From NCBI RefSeq assembly GCF_003946165.1, contig NZ_RHOI01000024.1, forward strand, positions 1-44,771: a stretch of 44,771 bases of DNA, read 5' to 3'. The translations under genes and the position numbers were made by a program. This DNA is from Lacticaseibacillus baoqingensis. GTDB lineage: Bacteria; Bacillota; Bacilli; Lactobacillales; Lactobacillaceae. A model generated the notes under the pieces. It saw nothing but the letters and a program-made list of their open reading frames with translations, made no database searches and had not been told where the DNA came from. Of this stretch, positions 33,099-43,580 are shown piece by piece. The first letter of the stretch is position 1; every line of letters starts with the position of its first letter.

Positions 33099-33658
33099 GG
33101 CGTTAAAGGGCGTGATTTCAAGCATCCGCGCCAAGGTGCTGATCGGCAAGCCCACCACATTGTAGTAATCGCCTTGGATCGCTTGGACCAAAAGCGCCCC
33201 TTGGCCTTGGATGCCATAGGCTCCGGCTTTATCTTGATACTCGCCAGTGCCAGATACGCACCGATCACCGCTTCCGTCAACGGCCAAAATAAGACGTCTG
33301 TTGTCACGACCGTGTGGCGGGTTTGCCCATTGGGAAAATACACCGCCAACCCGGTCATCACTTGGTGGGTCTGGCCGCTTAGTTGGTGCAGCATCTGCGC
33401 CGCTGCGGCTTGATCGGCGGGTTTGCCTAATAGAGTGCCTTGCCACACCACCATGGTATCTGCTGCCACCACCGTCGCATTGGAATGTGTTTGGGCCACT
33501 GCAGCCCCTTTGGCCAGCGCTAAGGCTTGCACATATTCTGCCGGCGGTAAAACCGGCAGTGCCCGCTCGTCGATCGCCGCAGGACAGACGGTAAAATCTG
33601 GGGTGATCCGCGTCATCAACGCTTGGCGCCGCGGAGAGCGGCTGGCTAACACCAGCAT
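33096..33658 (-). pseudogene. maf: maf (nucleoside-triphosphate pyrophosphatase) broken by a one-base frameshift
   Basis: The frame from 33658 begins as a normal Maf/YhdE protein ([31 protein letters not shown]) to AYLA at about residue 137. It then reads through nonsense-like sequence to 33062. The missing family ending ([38 protein letters not shown]) continues in another minus-strand frame to a stop at 33096. Adding one base near 33248 restores a typical protein. Maf cleaves dTTP, UTP and modified nucleotides. Either a real mutation or a base-calling error. Its ATG overlaps the mutL stop by one base (TAATG). Confidence 0.85.
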
Positions 33659-35553
33659 TATTCTGCACCGCGCGCGGCATGGCTGTCTTGGATGCGTTTG
33701 AACATCTTTTCTAAGTCAGTATTGGAAAAATGCACCAATACTGGCCGGCCATGAGGACAATTAAAGGGATTTTCGGCTTGGGCCAAATGTTCTAACAACG
33801 CTTGCGCTTGTTGGTCATCAAGGTGGTGGTTGGCTTTGATCGCGCGCTTGCAGCTCATCATGATGGCCGTTTTTTCGCGAAACTCTGCCACAGTCAACTT
33901 GCCATCGCGCAAGATCCAATCGACCATTTCTCGAATCGTGTCTTCTTCTTGACCGGCCTTGAACCAAGTCGGATGCTGGCGCACCACGAAACTGTTTTGG
34001 CCGAAGTCTTCCAAATACAATCCCACACTTTGCAAGATGGCTTGGCGGGCTTTGATCATCACCGCATCACTGGCAGGATAATCCAATACCAAAGGCACTA
34101 ACAAGCGCTGTTGGTCGGTGGCCACTTGGCCGATCGCATCGCGATAATACTCATAGTTCACCCGCTCTTGGGCAGCGTGTTGATCCAGCAAATAAAACCC
34201 TTCTGGTGTTTCTGCCAACAAATACGTCCCGTGTAACTGGGCCAAATAGCGCAGTTTTGGAAAACGCGGCTGAGCGGCTGGCGCTTGGGTGGCGGCTTTT
34301 GGTGAGTCAGCAACCGCTTGCGGCCCATATTTTTCATCCCAAGCGGCTAAACGTGCAGGGTCTGCAAAAATCGGCGCGGCGTCCAGCTCCGCCATGGTCA
34401 ACCCATAATCAGGCGGCGCCGCTGCTGCAGATGACACGGCTGTTGGGGCCGGCGCATTCGGGGTGGTCGCAGACGTGGTCGGGCCGACTTCTTGCAAGGT
34501 TTGGCTGAGTTGCGCCAAATCGACTGGCGGGCGCTGACGCAAATTATGCAGCGCTTCTGGGATCAGGTTTTCCTTGCTCAAGCGGGCTTTGATGGTCGTT
34601 GTCAGCAAATCGGCAAGTTGTCCTTCTTTGCTTAAGCGCACCTCTTGTTTGGTGGGATGGACGTTGACATCCACTAACAACGGGGCCATTTCAATGGCGA
34701 TCACAGCGATCGGATAACGGCCCACCATCAGCTTTGAGCCGTAACCAGCCAGCACCGCTTTGGCGAGCTGGTAGTTTTTGATGTAGCGCCCATTGATCAT
34801 CAAGGTCAAGTAATTGCGCGACGCCCTGGTGGTATCTGGCAAGCTAAAATAGCCTGACACCTTGAAATCAAGGTCTTCACCTTGAAAATCCAACATGTTT
34901 TTGGCGGTCGCCACACCGTAGATCCCGGCGATCGTCTGCTGCAGGTCATCATGGCCGGCAGTTTTCAACACCAGCTTGTCATCATGACGCAAGGTAAAGG
35001 CGATTTCTGGATGGGCTAACGCCAAGCGATTGACGATATCGACGATCTTGCCTAATTCTGTTTGTTGCGATTTGACGTACTTCAAGCGCGCCGGCGTGTT
35101 GTAAAACAAATCGCGCACCGAGATCTGCGTGCCTTGGCGCACCGCTGCGGTGTGCTGAGATAACAACTCCCCGCCTTTGACTTGGGCCACGGTCCCCAAC
35201 CCTGATTCAGTGGCGGTTTCTAAGGTGACATCTGCCACTGCGGCAATCGATGCCAGCGCTTCGCCGCGAAAGCCGAGGCTGGTGACGTTGAACAGATCCT
35301 TGACCGTCAAGATCTTGGAAGTCGCATGCCGCAAAAAAGCGGTCGGCACATCTTCGGCAGCGATCCCGATCCCATTATCGATCACTTGCACCAACGCGAT
35401 GCCGGCTTCTTTAACATTGATGTCGATCTGAGTGCTTTTGGCATCGATCGCATTTTCGACTAACTCTTTGACCACACTGGCGGGTCGTTCGACCACTTCG
35501 CCGGCGCTGATCTGGTTGCTCAACGTCGCCGATAATTGATGGATTTTAGGCAT
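33658..35553 (-). CDS. mutL: DNA mismatch-repair protein MutL
   Basis: 631 residues. GHKL ATPase domain at the N-terminus ([33 protein letters not shown]). A proline/alanine-rich linker (about 345-420) leads to a C-terminal endonuclease domain with [12 protein letters not shown] and the CPHGRPVL motif of nicking MutL proteins. It nicks the new strand after MutS binds a mismatch. Four bases after mutS, so one operon with it; the maf remnant follows. Confidence 0.96.
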   Translation of the reverse strand: MPKIHQLSATLSNQISAGEVVERPASVVKELVENAIDAKSTQIDINVKEAGIALVQVIDNGIGIAAEDVPTAFLRHATSKILTVKDLFNVTSLGFRGEALASIAAVADVTLETATESGLGTVAQVKGGELLSQHTAAVRQGTQISVRDLFYNTPARLKYVKSQQTELGKIVDIVNRLALAHPEIAFTLRHDDKLVLKTAGHDDLQQTIAGIYGVATAKNMLDFQGEDLDFKVSGYFSLPDTTRASRNYLTLMINGRYIKNYQLAKAVLAGYGSKLMVGRYPIAVIAIEMAPLLVDVNVHPTKQEVRLSKEGQLADLLTTTIKARLSKENLIPEALHNLRQRPPVDLAQLSQTLQEVGPTTSATTPNAPAPTAVSSAAAAPPDYGLTMAELDAAPIFADPARLAAWDEKYGPQAVADSPKAATQAPAAQPRFPKLRYLAQLHGTYLLAETPEGFYLLDQHAAQERVNYEYYRDAIGQVATDQQRLLVPLVLDYPASDAVMIKARQAILQSVGLYLEDFGQNSFVVRQHPTWFKAGQEEDTIREMVDWILRDGKLTVAEFREKTAIMMSCKRAIKANHHLDDQQAQALLEHLAQAENPFNCPHGRPVLVHFSNTDLEKMFKRIQDSHAARGAE

Positions 35554-35557
35554 ACAC

Positions 35558-38131
35558 TCACTTCTTCTTCAATTGCTTTTGCAGGTCATATAATAAATTC
35601 ATCGCGTCCATAGGCGTAGCATTCATGAGATCAAACCGCTTCACCTTGGCCAATAGCGGATCATGCTTGGGAGCTGCCGGCGCTTCTTCAAATAAGCTGA
35701 GCTGTGCTTCTTGCACCTGCGGGGTGGCTTGCAAAGCCGGCGCTTTTTTGGCGCCATTGTCTTCCAGCGTCGTTAAGATCGTATCTGCACGCGCCAGTAG
35801 GTCAGCCGGCAGCCCGGCCAGCTTGGCGACATGGATCCCATAAGACTTATCCGCCGGCCCAGGGAGCATTTTGTGCAAAAAGACGAGGGTACCGTTTTCT
35901 TCGACCGCCCCGACATGAACGTTGCGCAGCTTCACCAACGATTCTTCCAGACTCGTCAGCTCATGATAATGCGTTGAAAACAAGGTCTTGGCATGCACAT
36001 GATCATGCAAGTATTCAATGATCGCCTGAGCCAGCGCCATCCCGTCATACGTGGCGGTCCCGCGGCCGATTTCATCAAACAAGATCAATGAACTGGCTGT
36101 TGCATGGGCCAAAGCGGCATTGGCTTCCATCATTTCGACCATGAACGTACTTTGCCCGGCGGCGAGATTGTCAGCAGCGCCAATGCGGGTGAAGATCTGG
36201 TCAAATACCGGCAAGTCAGCCGATTCCGCCGGCACAAAACACCCGGCTTGGGCCATGATCACGATCAATGCCAACTGTCGCATGTACGTGCTTTTCCCGG
36301 ACATGTTCGGCCCGGTGATCAACAGCATGTCTGTATCGTCTTGCATGATCACATCATTGGGAATATATTGCTGCGTGCCCAACACATGTTCAACCACTGG
36401 ATGCCGCCCGCCATGGATCGCCACCGCATGCGAGCCGGCATGCATCACCGGGCGCACATAATGGTTGTTTTCGGCAACCACGGCAAAACTTTGGAGAATA
36501 TCTAACGCCGCCACTACTGCCGCGAGTTTTTGCAAGCGGGTGATCTGTTGTTGAACTTGTTGGCGAATATCTTGAAACAATTGATATTCTAACGCAGTCG
36601 CCGACTCTTGCGCCGTTAAGATCAAGGTTTCTTTTTCTTTCAATTCCGGCGTACTGAAGCGCTCCGCGTTGGTCAGCGTCTGCTTGCGCTCATAGCGGCC
36701 TTCAGGCACCTTGTCTAAGTTGCCTTTGGTCACTTCGATATAATACCCTGCCACCTTGTTGTAGCGGATGCGCAAGTTATGGATCCCAGTTGCTTCACGC
36801 TCTTTAGCTTCAAGATCCGCGATCCATTGCTTGGAGTTGGCCATGGCATCGCGATAGGTATCCAGCTGTTGATCATACCCTTGCAAGATCACGCCGCCTT
36901 CAGTGATCGAAATCGGCGCTTCCGGCTCGATCGCCCGCCGGATCAAATTAGCCACATCTTGTACCGGATCGATTTGCTGTTGCAGCGCGGCAAAGGCCCC
37001 ATCGTCAAGCTTGGCGATAATATCTTGGATCGCCGGCACTTGGTCTAACGACGTTTGTAATTGGATCAAGTCGCGGCCGTTGACATTCCCATACGCCACC
37101 CGCCCGGCTAAGCGTTCAAGATCATACACTTTCGTCAAGCGCTCTTGCAATTCGCTGCGCTCAAAATAATGGTCAAGCAGATCTTGCACTTGGTCTTGAC
37201 GCGCTTTGATCTGTTGCAGATCAAGCAAAGGCCGATCCAGCCATTGTTTCAGCAAACGCCCACCCATGGCGGTTTTAGTTTGATCTAAAATACTCAACAG
37301 CGTATCGGCTTTGCGCCCGGTCCGCGAATTCTTCAAAATATCAAGATTCGTCCGGGCGTCTTGATCCATTTCCAAAAAACTCGACGGCTGATAGCTGATG
37401 GCCTTTTGGATATGGGCCAAGCGCCTTTTTTGCGTGGTCAGCAAATACTGCATCAACATCACGACCACCGCGGTTTGCAACGGGTCTTTGAGGTCTTGGC
37501 TGACATAACTGGCTTCTGCTGTTGCTGCGACTGCCGGCTGCGGCGACAACAGACGCCCTTGCCCCAGCCACTGGGCATCTTCATCGCTTAAATCATCTGG
37601 CACCACGATTTCGCGGGTACTTAAGGCAGCCAGTTCATTTTGCACGGCAAAGCGATGCGCTAATGCTGTGACCTTCAATTCCCCGGTCGAAAGATCCGCA
37701 TAAGCAAAGCCATACTGACCGGCTTTTGGCAGCACCGCAGTGAGATAGTTATTGGCTTTGGCGGCGCCTGGGCGCACGTCCATGGTCGTGCCTGGCGTGA
37801 CCAATTGGATCACTTCGCGCTTGACCATCCCTACAGCTTGCTTAGGATCTTCAGTTTGCTCACAAATGGCCACTTTGTAGCCTTGATCCACTAAAATATC
37901 GACATAGCTTTGCGCCGCATGATGCGGCACCCCACACATCGGGATCGGATCATCGGCTGATTTATTGCGCGCCGTCAGCGTCAACTCAAGCAATTGCGCG
38001 CCTTTGATCGCATCATCATTGAACAGTTCATAAAAATCCCCGATGCGGTAAAACAAAAAGGCATCAGGATACTGGTCCTTGATGGCCTGATATTGTTGCA
38101 TCATTGGGGTATCTTGGGTTTTTTGGGGCAT
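35558..38131 (-). CDS. mutS: DNA mismatch-repair protein MutS
   Basis: 857 residues. The mismatch-recognition Phe-X-Glu is F33-Y34-E35. The connector, lever and clamp domains follow, then the ATPase with Walker A GPNMSGKS (607-614), Walker B ([11 protein letters not shown]) and the H-loop STHYHEL. The C-terminal tail ends [11 protein letters not shown]. It scans DNA for mispairs and recruits MutL. An extended -10 promoter lies at 38178-38186. Confidence 0.96.
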   Translation of the reverse strand: MPQKTQDTPMMQQYQAIKDQYPDAFLFYRIGDFYELFNDDAIKGAQLLELTLTARNKSADDPIPMCGVPHHAAQSYVDILVDQGYKVAICEQTEDPKQAVGMVKREVIQLVTPGTTMDVRPGAAKANNYLTAVLPKAGQYGFAYADLSTGELKVTALAHRFAVQNELAALSTREIVVPDDLSDEDAQWLGQGRLLSPQPAVAATAEASYVSQDLKDPLQTAVVVMLMQYLLTTQKRRLAHIQKAISYQPSSFLEMDQDARTNLDILKNSRTGRKADTLLSILDQTKTAMGGRLLKQWLDRPLLDLQQIKARQDQVQDLLDHYFERSELQERLTKVYDLERLAGRVAYGNVNGRDLIQLQTSLDQVPAIQDIIAKLDDGAFAALQQQIDPVQDVANLIRRAIEPEAPISITEGGVILQGYDQQLDTYRDAMANSKQWIADLEAKEREATGIHNLRIRYNKVAGYYIEVTKGNLDKVPEGRYERKQTLTNAERFSTPELKEKETLILTAQESATALEYQLFQDIRQQVQQQITRLQKLAAVVAALDILQSFAVVAENNHYVRPVMHAGSHAVAIHGGRHPVVEHVLGTQQYIPNDVIMQDDTDMLLITGPNMSGKSTYMRQLALIVIMAQAGCFVPAESADLPVFDQIFTRIGAADNLAAGQSTFMVEMMEANAALAHATASSLILFDEIGRGTATYDGMALAQAIIEYLHDHVHAKTLFSTHYHELTSLEESLVKLRNVHVGAVEENGTLVFLHKMLPGPADKSYGIHVAKLAGLPADLLARADTILTTLEDNGAKKAPALQATPQVQEAQLSLFEEAPAAPKHDPLLAKVKRFDLMNATPMDAMNLLYDLQKQLKKK

Positions 38132-38177
38132 GTTGTCACCTTATCTTCGAATTCTGCGCGTTGGCGCGGCTGTCTTT

Positions 38178-38186
38178 ATTGTATCA
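38178..38186 (-). promoter_or_regulatory. Extended -10 promoter of mutS
   Basis: Minus strand TG-A-TACAAT, about 47 bases before the mutS start. Confidence 0.6.
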
Positions 38187-38314
38187 TGATTGCCACAGCG
38201 TCGCTCAAACGCAAAAAGGCGCCTTTGCCGTATCCCGACCAAAGACGACCCTTCCTCTCATGTGTTGGCCGAGCCATGAACTTGCTAAGCCCATAGCAAC
38301 AACGCAACGGCACC

Positions 38315-38384
38315 GATCCGACTGGCCAAAAGCCGGCCACGCACTGGTTGTGCGGCTTGGCAACTAGCAGCAAGCCGTCGGATC
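38315..38384. ncRNA. Candidate structured RNA: 70-nt perfect four-way junction
   Basis: Plus-strand pairing: closing stem GATCCGAC/GTCGGATC (38315-38322, 38377-38384). It encloses three hairpins: TGGCC/GGCCA (38323-38327, 38335-38339, 7-nt loop), GCAC/GTGC (38341-38344, 38350-38353, 5-nt loop) and GGCTTG/CAAGCC (38354-38359, 38371-38376, 11-nt loop). All 23 pairs are Watson-Crick and only base 38340 is unpaired at the junction. The same fold exists on the minus strand. Transcription and strand are unknown; it could also be a DNA-level element. Confidence 0.4.
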
Positions 38385-38437
38385 TTGGCCAAACCGCACC
38401 ATATTCGCTTACTAATTACAAGTGTATTTTCGTCCAG

Positions 38438-38497
38438 CAACACAAACGCCTTGGAGTCGCGATTCTAAAGGCGAATCGTGGCGCCAAGGCGCTGTTG
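38438..38497. repeat. Long imperfect inverted repeat (hairpin) downstream of the kimA-like gene
   Basis: Arms 38447-38465 and 38473-38491 pair over 19 positions with one mismatch and two wobbles, loop TAAAGGC; CAACA/TGTTG (38438-38442, 38493-38497) extends it. No T-run follows on either strand, so it is not a standard intrinsic terminator, although it may slow or end the transcript of the gene ending at 38555. Confidence 0.6.
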
Positions 38498-38554
38498 TGA
38501 TGGGCTAAAACCGCTTTGGCTCTCAGCTTCTTTTTTTCCTTGCGCGACCATGCC

Positions 38555-40384
38555 TTAACGCTTGAGATGGTAGCTATACGTGGCGATGATGACATTTTCA
38601 CGCGAGGCAAATGCCGTCCGCAGCCGGACGTTGGTCTGGTTGTGCAAGATATTTTGCCAAGGCTTTTTCGGCACGAATTGCGGGATCAAAACCGTGGTAG
38701 TGAAGTTTCGCTTCGCCGCATTTTTGGCGATAATATCCACAAATCGGATCGTTGGCCCGGTGATCGAGCGATAAGACGAATGCACATCGACGAACCGCAC
38801 ATCTGGAAAATCGCGCTTGAATTCATCTTGCGTCTCATGTTCTTTGTTCGGATTTTCATCCATCGACACATGCATGGCGATGACATAATCCCCGATGGTC
38901 TGGGCATAATTCAACGCCCCGCGCGTTACCCGCGTGACATTACCGACCAAAACGATCACCGTCGAGCCTGAGTACTCGTGTTTTTGGACTTCTTCAGGCA
39001 AGCGCAGCTGCGCCGCCACTTCTTTATAATGCGTATGGATCTGATAAAACACCACGATCAACAATGGCATGATGATGAAAAACGGCCAAATGTCTGGCAG
39101 CCGGTAAACAAACAAGATCACCAAGATCGCAAAAGAGATCAACGCCCCAGAGAAGTTGGCAAAACTCTTGCCGATCCAGCCGCGGCCGCGATTGCGCCAC
39201 CAATGGCGGATCATGCCTGATTGGGACAAGGTGAACGGAATGAACACCCCCACTGCATACAACGGGATCAACCGCTCGGTGGACCCTTGGAAGATCGTGA
39301 TCAATAACCCAGATCCTACCGCCAGCGTCAAGATCCCATTGGAATAGCCCAGCCGATCCCCGCGATCCATATACATATGCGGGAGATACTTGTCTTTGGC
39401 CAAGTTATACGCTAACACTGGAAACGCGGAAAATCCGGTATTAGCCGCCACTGCCAAGATCAAGGCGGTGGCAAATTGAACGACATAATACATGATGCCG
39501 CCATTGCCAAACGTCCGCGCAGCCACTTGCGATAACACCGTGACTTTGGCTTCTGGCACGATGCCATACCAATAGTTCAAAAACGTGATCCCGGCAAAGA
39601 AGAAGCCTAAGATCGCGGCCATGATCGCTAAGGTCGACGCCGCATTGTGCTCACGCGGCTTTTTGAAAAACGGCACGGCATTTGAGATCGCTTCGACCCC
39701 GGTCAACGAACTTGACCCGCTGGAAAAAGCCCGGAAGATCAGTGCCGCAGAGATCCCTGGCACGACGCCGCCAACGACTGCCGTAGCCCGAAACGGGATC
39801 GCCCCGGTGGCGATTTGATACAAGCCCCAAAAAACCATCGCCGTGATGGAAATGACAAATAAATAAACCGGGATCATCAAAAAATTCGCCGATTCACTCA
39901 TCCCGCGCAAGTTCATCAGTGCCAAGATCACGATGATCACCAATGAAATCGCGACTTGATGGCCATATAACGCTGGGATCGCACTGGTGATCGCCTCAGC
40001 CCCAGCTGACGTCGATACCGCCACCGTCAGCATATAGTCGATCAACAAACTCCCGCCAGCCGCCAAGCCGGCATTTTGCCCTAAATTCTCGCTGGCTACG
40101 ACATAAGCGCCGCCGCCGCTTGGGTAAGCATGGATGATCTGCCGATACGACATCGTCAAGGCCAACAGTAAGATCAACACGAACGCGGCGATCGGCAGTG
40201 AATACCAAATAGCCGCCGCCGACAACGTCGTCAATACTAAGACGATCTGTTCAGTCCCGTATGCGACACTGGATAAAGCATCACTGGATAGCATCGCCAA
40301 GGCCTTGAGCTTGCCGAGCTTTTGCCCCCCTTCCTCATTGGATTTGAGGGGTTTCCCCACTAATAAGCGTTTCAAATGAGCCAT
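38555..40384 (-). CDS. kimA: APC-superfamily transporter, KimA-like potassium importer
   Basis: 609 residues, matching B. subtilis KimA (607). About twelve transmembrane segments fill residues 30-455, with the APC motif SSDALSSVAYGTEQIVLVLT in TM1 and YPSGGGAYVVASENLG. A cytoplasmic C-terminal domain (about 465-609, VIVLVGNVTRVTRGALNYAQ) has a USP-like look. KimA is a proton-coupled high-affinity K+ importer inhibited by c-di-AMP. The substrate is inferred from family similarity; an amino-acid substrate cannot be ruled out. No c-di-AMP riboswitch is seen in the short upstream region. Confidence 0.75.
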   Translation of the reverse strand: MAHLKRLLVGKPLKSNEEGGQKLGKLKALAMLSSDALSSVAYGTEQIVLVLTTLSAAAIWYSLPIAAFVLILLLALTMSYRQIIHAYPSGGGAYVVASENLGQNAGLAAGGSLLIDYMLTVAVSTSAGAEAITSAIPALYGHQVAISLVIIVILALMNLRGMSESANFLMIPVYLFVISITAMVFWGLYQIATGAIPFRATAVVGGVVPGISAALIFRAFSSGSSSLTGVEAISNAVPFFKKPREHNAASTLAIMAAILGFFFAGITFLNYWYGIVPEAKVTVLSQVAARTFGNGGIMYYVVQFATALILAVAANTGFSAFPVLAYNLAKDKYLPHMYMDRGDRLGYSNGILTLAVGSGLLITIFQGSTERLIPLYAVGVFIPFTLSQSGMIRHWWRNRGRGWIGKSFANFSGALISFAILVILFVYRLPDIWPFFIIMPLLIVVFYQIHTHYKEVAAQLRLPEEVQKHEYSGSTVIVLVGNVTRVTRGALNYAQTIGDYVIAMHVSMDENPNKEHETQDEFKRDFPDVRFVDVHSSYRSITGPTIRFVDIIAKNAAKRNFTTTVLIPQFVPKKPWQNILHNQTNVRLRTAFASRENVIIATYSYHLKR

Positions 40385-40479
40385 TTCGTTTCTCCATTCC
40401 CATTTCTAGAAAACAAACAGAAGCTATTCTAGCGCATCACTTTCTGAAAAGCTATCAGTACTTTAAATCTAGCGAAATA

Positions 40480-40523
40480 AAAATCCTACCAAGCGCTTCA
40501 AAAAGCCTTCTTGATGGGATTTT
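40480..40523 (-). terminator. Terminator of the DUF1827 gene
   Basis: AAAATCC (40480-40486) pairs with GGATTTT (40517-40523), with an inner CAAG/CTTG pair. On the minus strand the hairpin runs into TTTTTATTT. Confidence 0.6.
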
Positions 40524-40529
40524 CCGCAT

Positions 40530-40886
40530 TTAGGCGGTTGGCAATTCAATGATCACCATATCTTTGAATGGGAGCTTGCGCCGCACCGCCGCTTCAATTT
40601 CGGGCTTTGCTTCTGGATCGACCCGCAATTGGTCTTTGGCTGCTTCAGGAAACAGCTTGCCGATCACGAAATCGATTTCTTCTTGCTTGATCTGGCGATG
40701 CTCATGCGTCAAGATCACGTCGGTTTTGGTAAACCCTTCGACATAATGCACATGCACCGAACCGAGGGTATACAACCGAAACATTTTGACTGTGCCGTTA
40801 TGCTTCCCATAAAGGTAGCGCATGGTATAAGGCAGCATCTTGTGCAGACTCGCATTTAAGCGGATCGGGTTTTCAATTAATTTCAT
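40530..40886 (-). CDS. DUF1827 family protein
   Basis: 118 residues. FRLYTLGSVHVHYVEGFTKT, DVILTHEHRQIKQEEIDFVI and a C-terminal VIIELPTA resemble the small DUF1827 proteins of Enterococcus and Lactobacillus, cytoplasmic and of unknown function. AAAGGAG ribosome site and an extended -10 (TG-C-TATCAT, 40908-40913) upstream. It has its own promoter and terminator. Confidence 0.6.
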   Translation of the reverse strand: MKLIENPIRLNASLHKMLPYTMRYLYGKHNGTVKMFRLYTLGSVHVHYVEGFTKTDVILTHEHRQIKQEEIDFVIGKLFPEAAKDQLRVDPEAKPEIEAAVRRKLPFKDMVIIELPTA

Positions 40887-40933
40887 GGACGTTCACTCCT
40901 TTAGTTCATGATAGCATAATTGCCGGATGCATT

Positions 40934-40965
40934 AAAAAAGTCTGGCGCTGCCGCCAGACTTTTTT
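40934..40965. terminator. Bidirectional-type terminator between two small genes
   Basis: AGTCTGGCG, loop CTGC, CGCCAGACT (40939-40947, 40952-40960), with As before and Ts after. It ends the 90-residue protein gene on the minus strand. Confidence 0.9.
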
Positions 40966-40967
40966 GC

Positions 40968-41240
40968 TTATGACCACCCAGGATCTGCTGTCGTCGTACT
41001 TTGATTGAGCAAAGACAATAAGGTCAAGACCTCGGTTGGCACTTGGTAATCATGCCGATAGATCACACGGGAAATGCGGCTGGAAAACACGCCAATGGCC
41101 ACCCGGCTCACTTTACCTTGTTGGTAATCACTGGAAAACTGCATCAACTGTTGTTGCAACTTCGGCATCGCCGCTGTCGCCGCAATGGCGGCAGTCAATG
41201 CTGATAGGACGTGTAAGTCCGGTTTGTGACGTTTAAACAT
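40968..41240 (-). CDS. Small protein of unknown function
   Basis: 90 residues from the ATG at 41238-41240, preceded by a G-rich ribosome site (GGGGGGAT). I do not recognise it. It is mostly helical, with an alanine-rich stretch HVLSALTAAIAATAAMPKLQ that could be amphipathic or membrane-associated, then QQQLMQFSSDYQQGKVSRVA and a C-terminal leucine-rich LTLLSLLNQS. A good promoter (41274-41302) and an adjoining terminator support it as a real, separately expressed gene. It sits between groEL and the DUF1827 gene. Confidence 0.6.
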   Translation of the reverse strand: MFKRHKPDLHVLSALTAAIAATAAMPKLQQQLMQFSSDYQQGKVSRVAIGVFSSRISRVIYRHDYQVPTEVLTLLSLLNQSTTTADPGWS

Positions 41241-41273
41241 GACGCATCCCCCCGTGATGTTTGACTTGCGCAC

Positions 41274-41302
41274 AATATACACCCGCACGACGCGAAAAGC
41301 AA
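41274..41302 (-). promoter_or_regulatory. Promoter of the 90-residue protein gene
   Basis: On the minus strand TTGCTT, 17 bases, TATATT, about 34 bases before the start codon. Confidence 0.6.
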
Positions 41303-41332
41303 TCTAAAACCCGGCCAAAAGCGCCAAAGAAA

Positions 41333-41363
41333 AAGGCAAGCTGAAAAGTCAGCTTGCCTTTTA
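41333..41363 (-). terminator. Terminator of groESL
   Basis: AAGGCAAGCTGA, loop AAAG, TCAGCTTGCCTT: perfect 12-bp stem, with TTTCTTT following on the minus strand. Confidence 0.9.
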
Positions 41364-41375
41364 GTGTGATGCTGA

Positions 41376-43031
<1,656 letters not shown>

Positions 43032-43064
43032 TTAATAAGTCACTCAACAGCGTTTGAGCAACGA

Positions 43065-43349
43065 TTATTCAACGATGGCCATCAGGTCTTTTTCGTGTAA
43101 GACCAGATATTTTTCACCATCATTTTTCACTTCAGAACCGGCATACTTGTCATAAACCACGACGTCGCCGACCTTAACCGTAAGTGGTAAGACTTTTCCT
43201 TCTGGGGTCTGTGCGCCAGCACCGACCGCAACGACCTTACCAGATTGAGGCTTTTCTTTGGCATTGTTGGCTAATACGATTCCTCCAACAGTCTGTTCCT
43301 CTTCTTCGACGACTTGAACGATAACGCGGTCTCCTAATGGCTTTAACAA
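43065..43349 (-). CDS. groES: Co-chaperonin GroES
   Basis: 94 residues. N-terminal [12 protein letters not shown], mobile loop around [16 protein letters not shown], and [17 protein letters not shown]. It caps GroEL. First gene of groES-groEL. A GGAGGGA ribosome site precedes the ATG. Confidence 0.98.
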   Translation of the reverse strand: MLKPLGDRVIVQVVEEEEQTVGGIVLANNAKEKPQSGKVVAVGAGAQTPEGKVLPLTVKVGDVVVYDKYAGSEVKNDGEKYLVLHEKDLMAIVE

Positions 43350-43377
43350 GGCAATCCCTCCATAAACATTTTTGATT

Positions 43378-43404
43378 TTAGCACTCGCAATAGTTAAGTG
43401 CTAA
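43378..43404. promoter_or_regulatory. CIRCE operator (HrcA site) of groESL
   Basis: TTAGCACTC, 9 bases, AAGTGCTAA: the CIRCE consensus TTAGCACTC-N9-GAGTGCTAA with one mismatch. It lies between the promoter and groES. HrcA repression, relieved by heat, is expected from the family. Confidence 0.95.
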
Positions 43405-43415
43405 CCACAACTGAT

Positions 43416-43444
43416 ACTATAACCAGTTTCGTCACAGAATGCAA
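43416..43444 (-). promoter_or_regulatory. Promoter of groESL
   Basis: On the minus strand TTGCAT, 17 bases, TATAGT, with CIRCE directly downstream. Confidence 0.75.
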
Positions 43445-43459
43445 CCCCTAAGCCGGCAA

Positions 43460-43468
43460 TGTTATACT
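43460..43468 (+). promoter_or_regulatory. Possible extended -10 promoter of the LCP gene
   Basis: TG-T-TATACT on the plus strand, 112 bases before the LCP start and back to back with the groESL promoter. The leader would be long, so another promoter nearer the gene is possible. Confidence 0.4.
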
Positions 43469-43580
43469 AAAAGCTGCAAGGATTTTCCCACAAACGTTAA
43501 AAAGCGCTAAAATCGGCCGTCTCACCATCGCAACAGATTCTGATGGCGGTACACTGGATAAGTAAATAAGGAGGCCGCCC

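Larger units (their letters stand above)
38187..38554. other. 368-bp gap between mutS and the kimA-like gene, no protein gene but strongly folded
   Basis: The open frames here (about 64-65 codons, minus strand) have no ribosome sites and odd composition, so I do not call them. The gap contains a perfect cloverleaf (38315-38384) and a long near-perfect hairpin (38438-38497). I saw no terminal repeats, tRNA or known riboswitch consensus. Confidence 0.6.

Noticed and set aside
33062-33658. A full-length 198-residue maf product
   Set aside because: The length looks right, but the last 60 residues are unrelated to Maf, and the true C-terminus sits in another frame; called a frameshifted pseudogene instead.
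38176-38373. 65-codon minus-strand frame in the mutS-kimA gap
   Set aside because: It has no ribosome site, overlaps the mutS promoter and the cloverleaf, and resembles no protein.
38315-38384. tRNA gene suggested by the cloverleaf shape
   Set aside because: The closing stem is 8 bp with no two-base linker to the next arm, arm sizes do not fit tRNA (no 5-bp/7-nt anticodon arm in the middle), and no T-loop TTC motif or D-loop GG is present on either strand.
38416-38610. 64-codon minus-strand frame at the end of the kimA-like gene
   Set aside because: It begins inside the transporter gene in another frame and runs over the long hairpin; no ribosome site.
40385-40529. c-di-AMP (ydaO) riboswitch upstream of the kimA-like gene
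   Set aside because: The space is too short, is shared with the DUF1827 terminator, and shows none of the conserved helices of that riboswitch.
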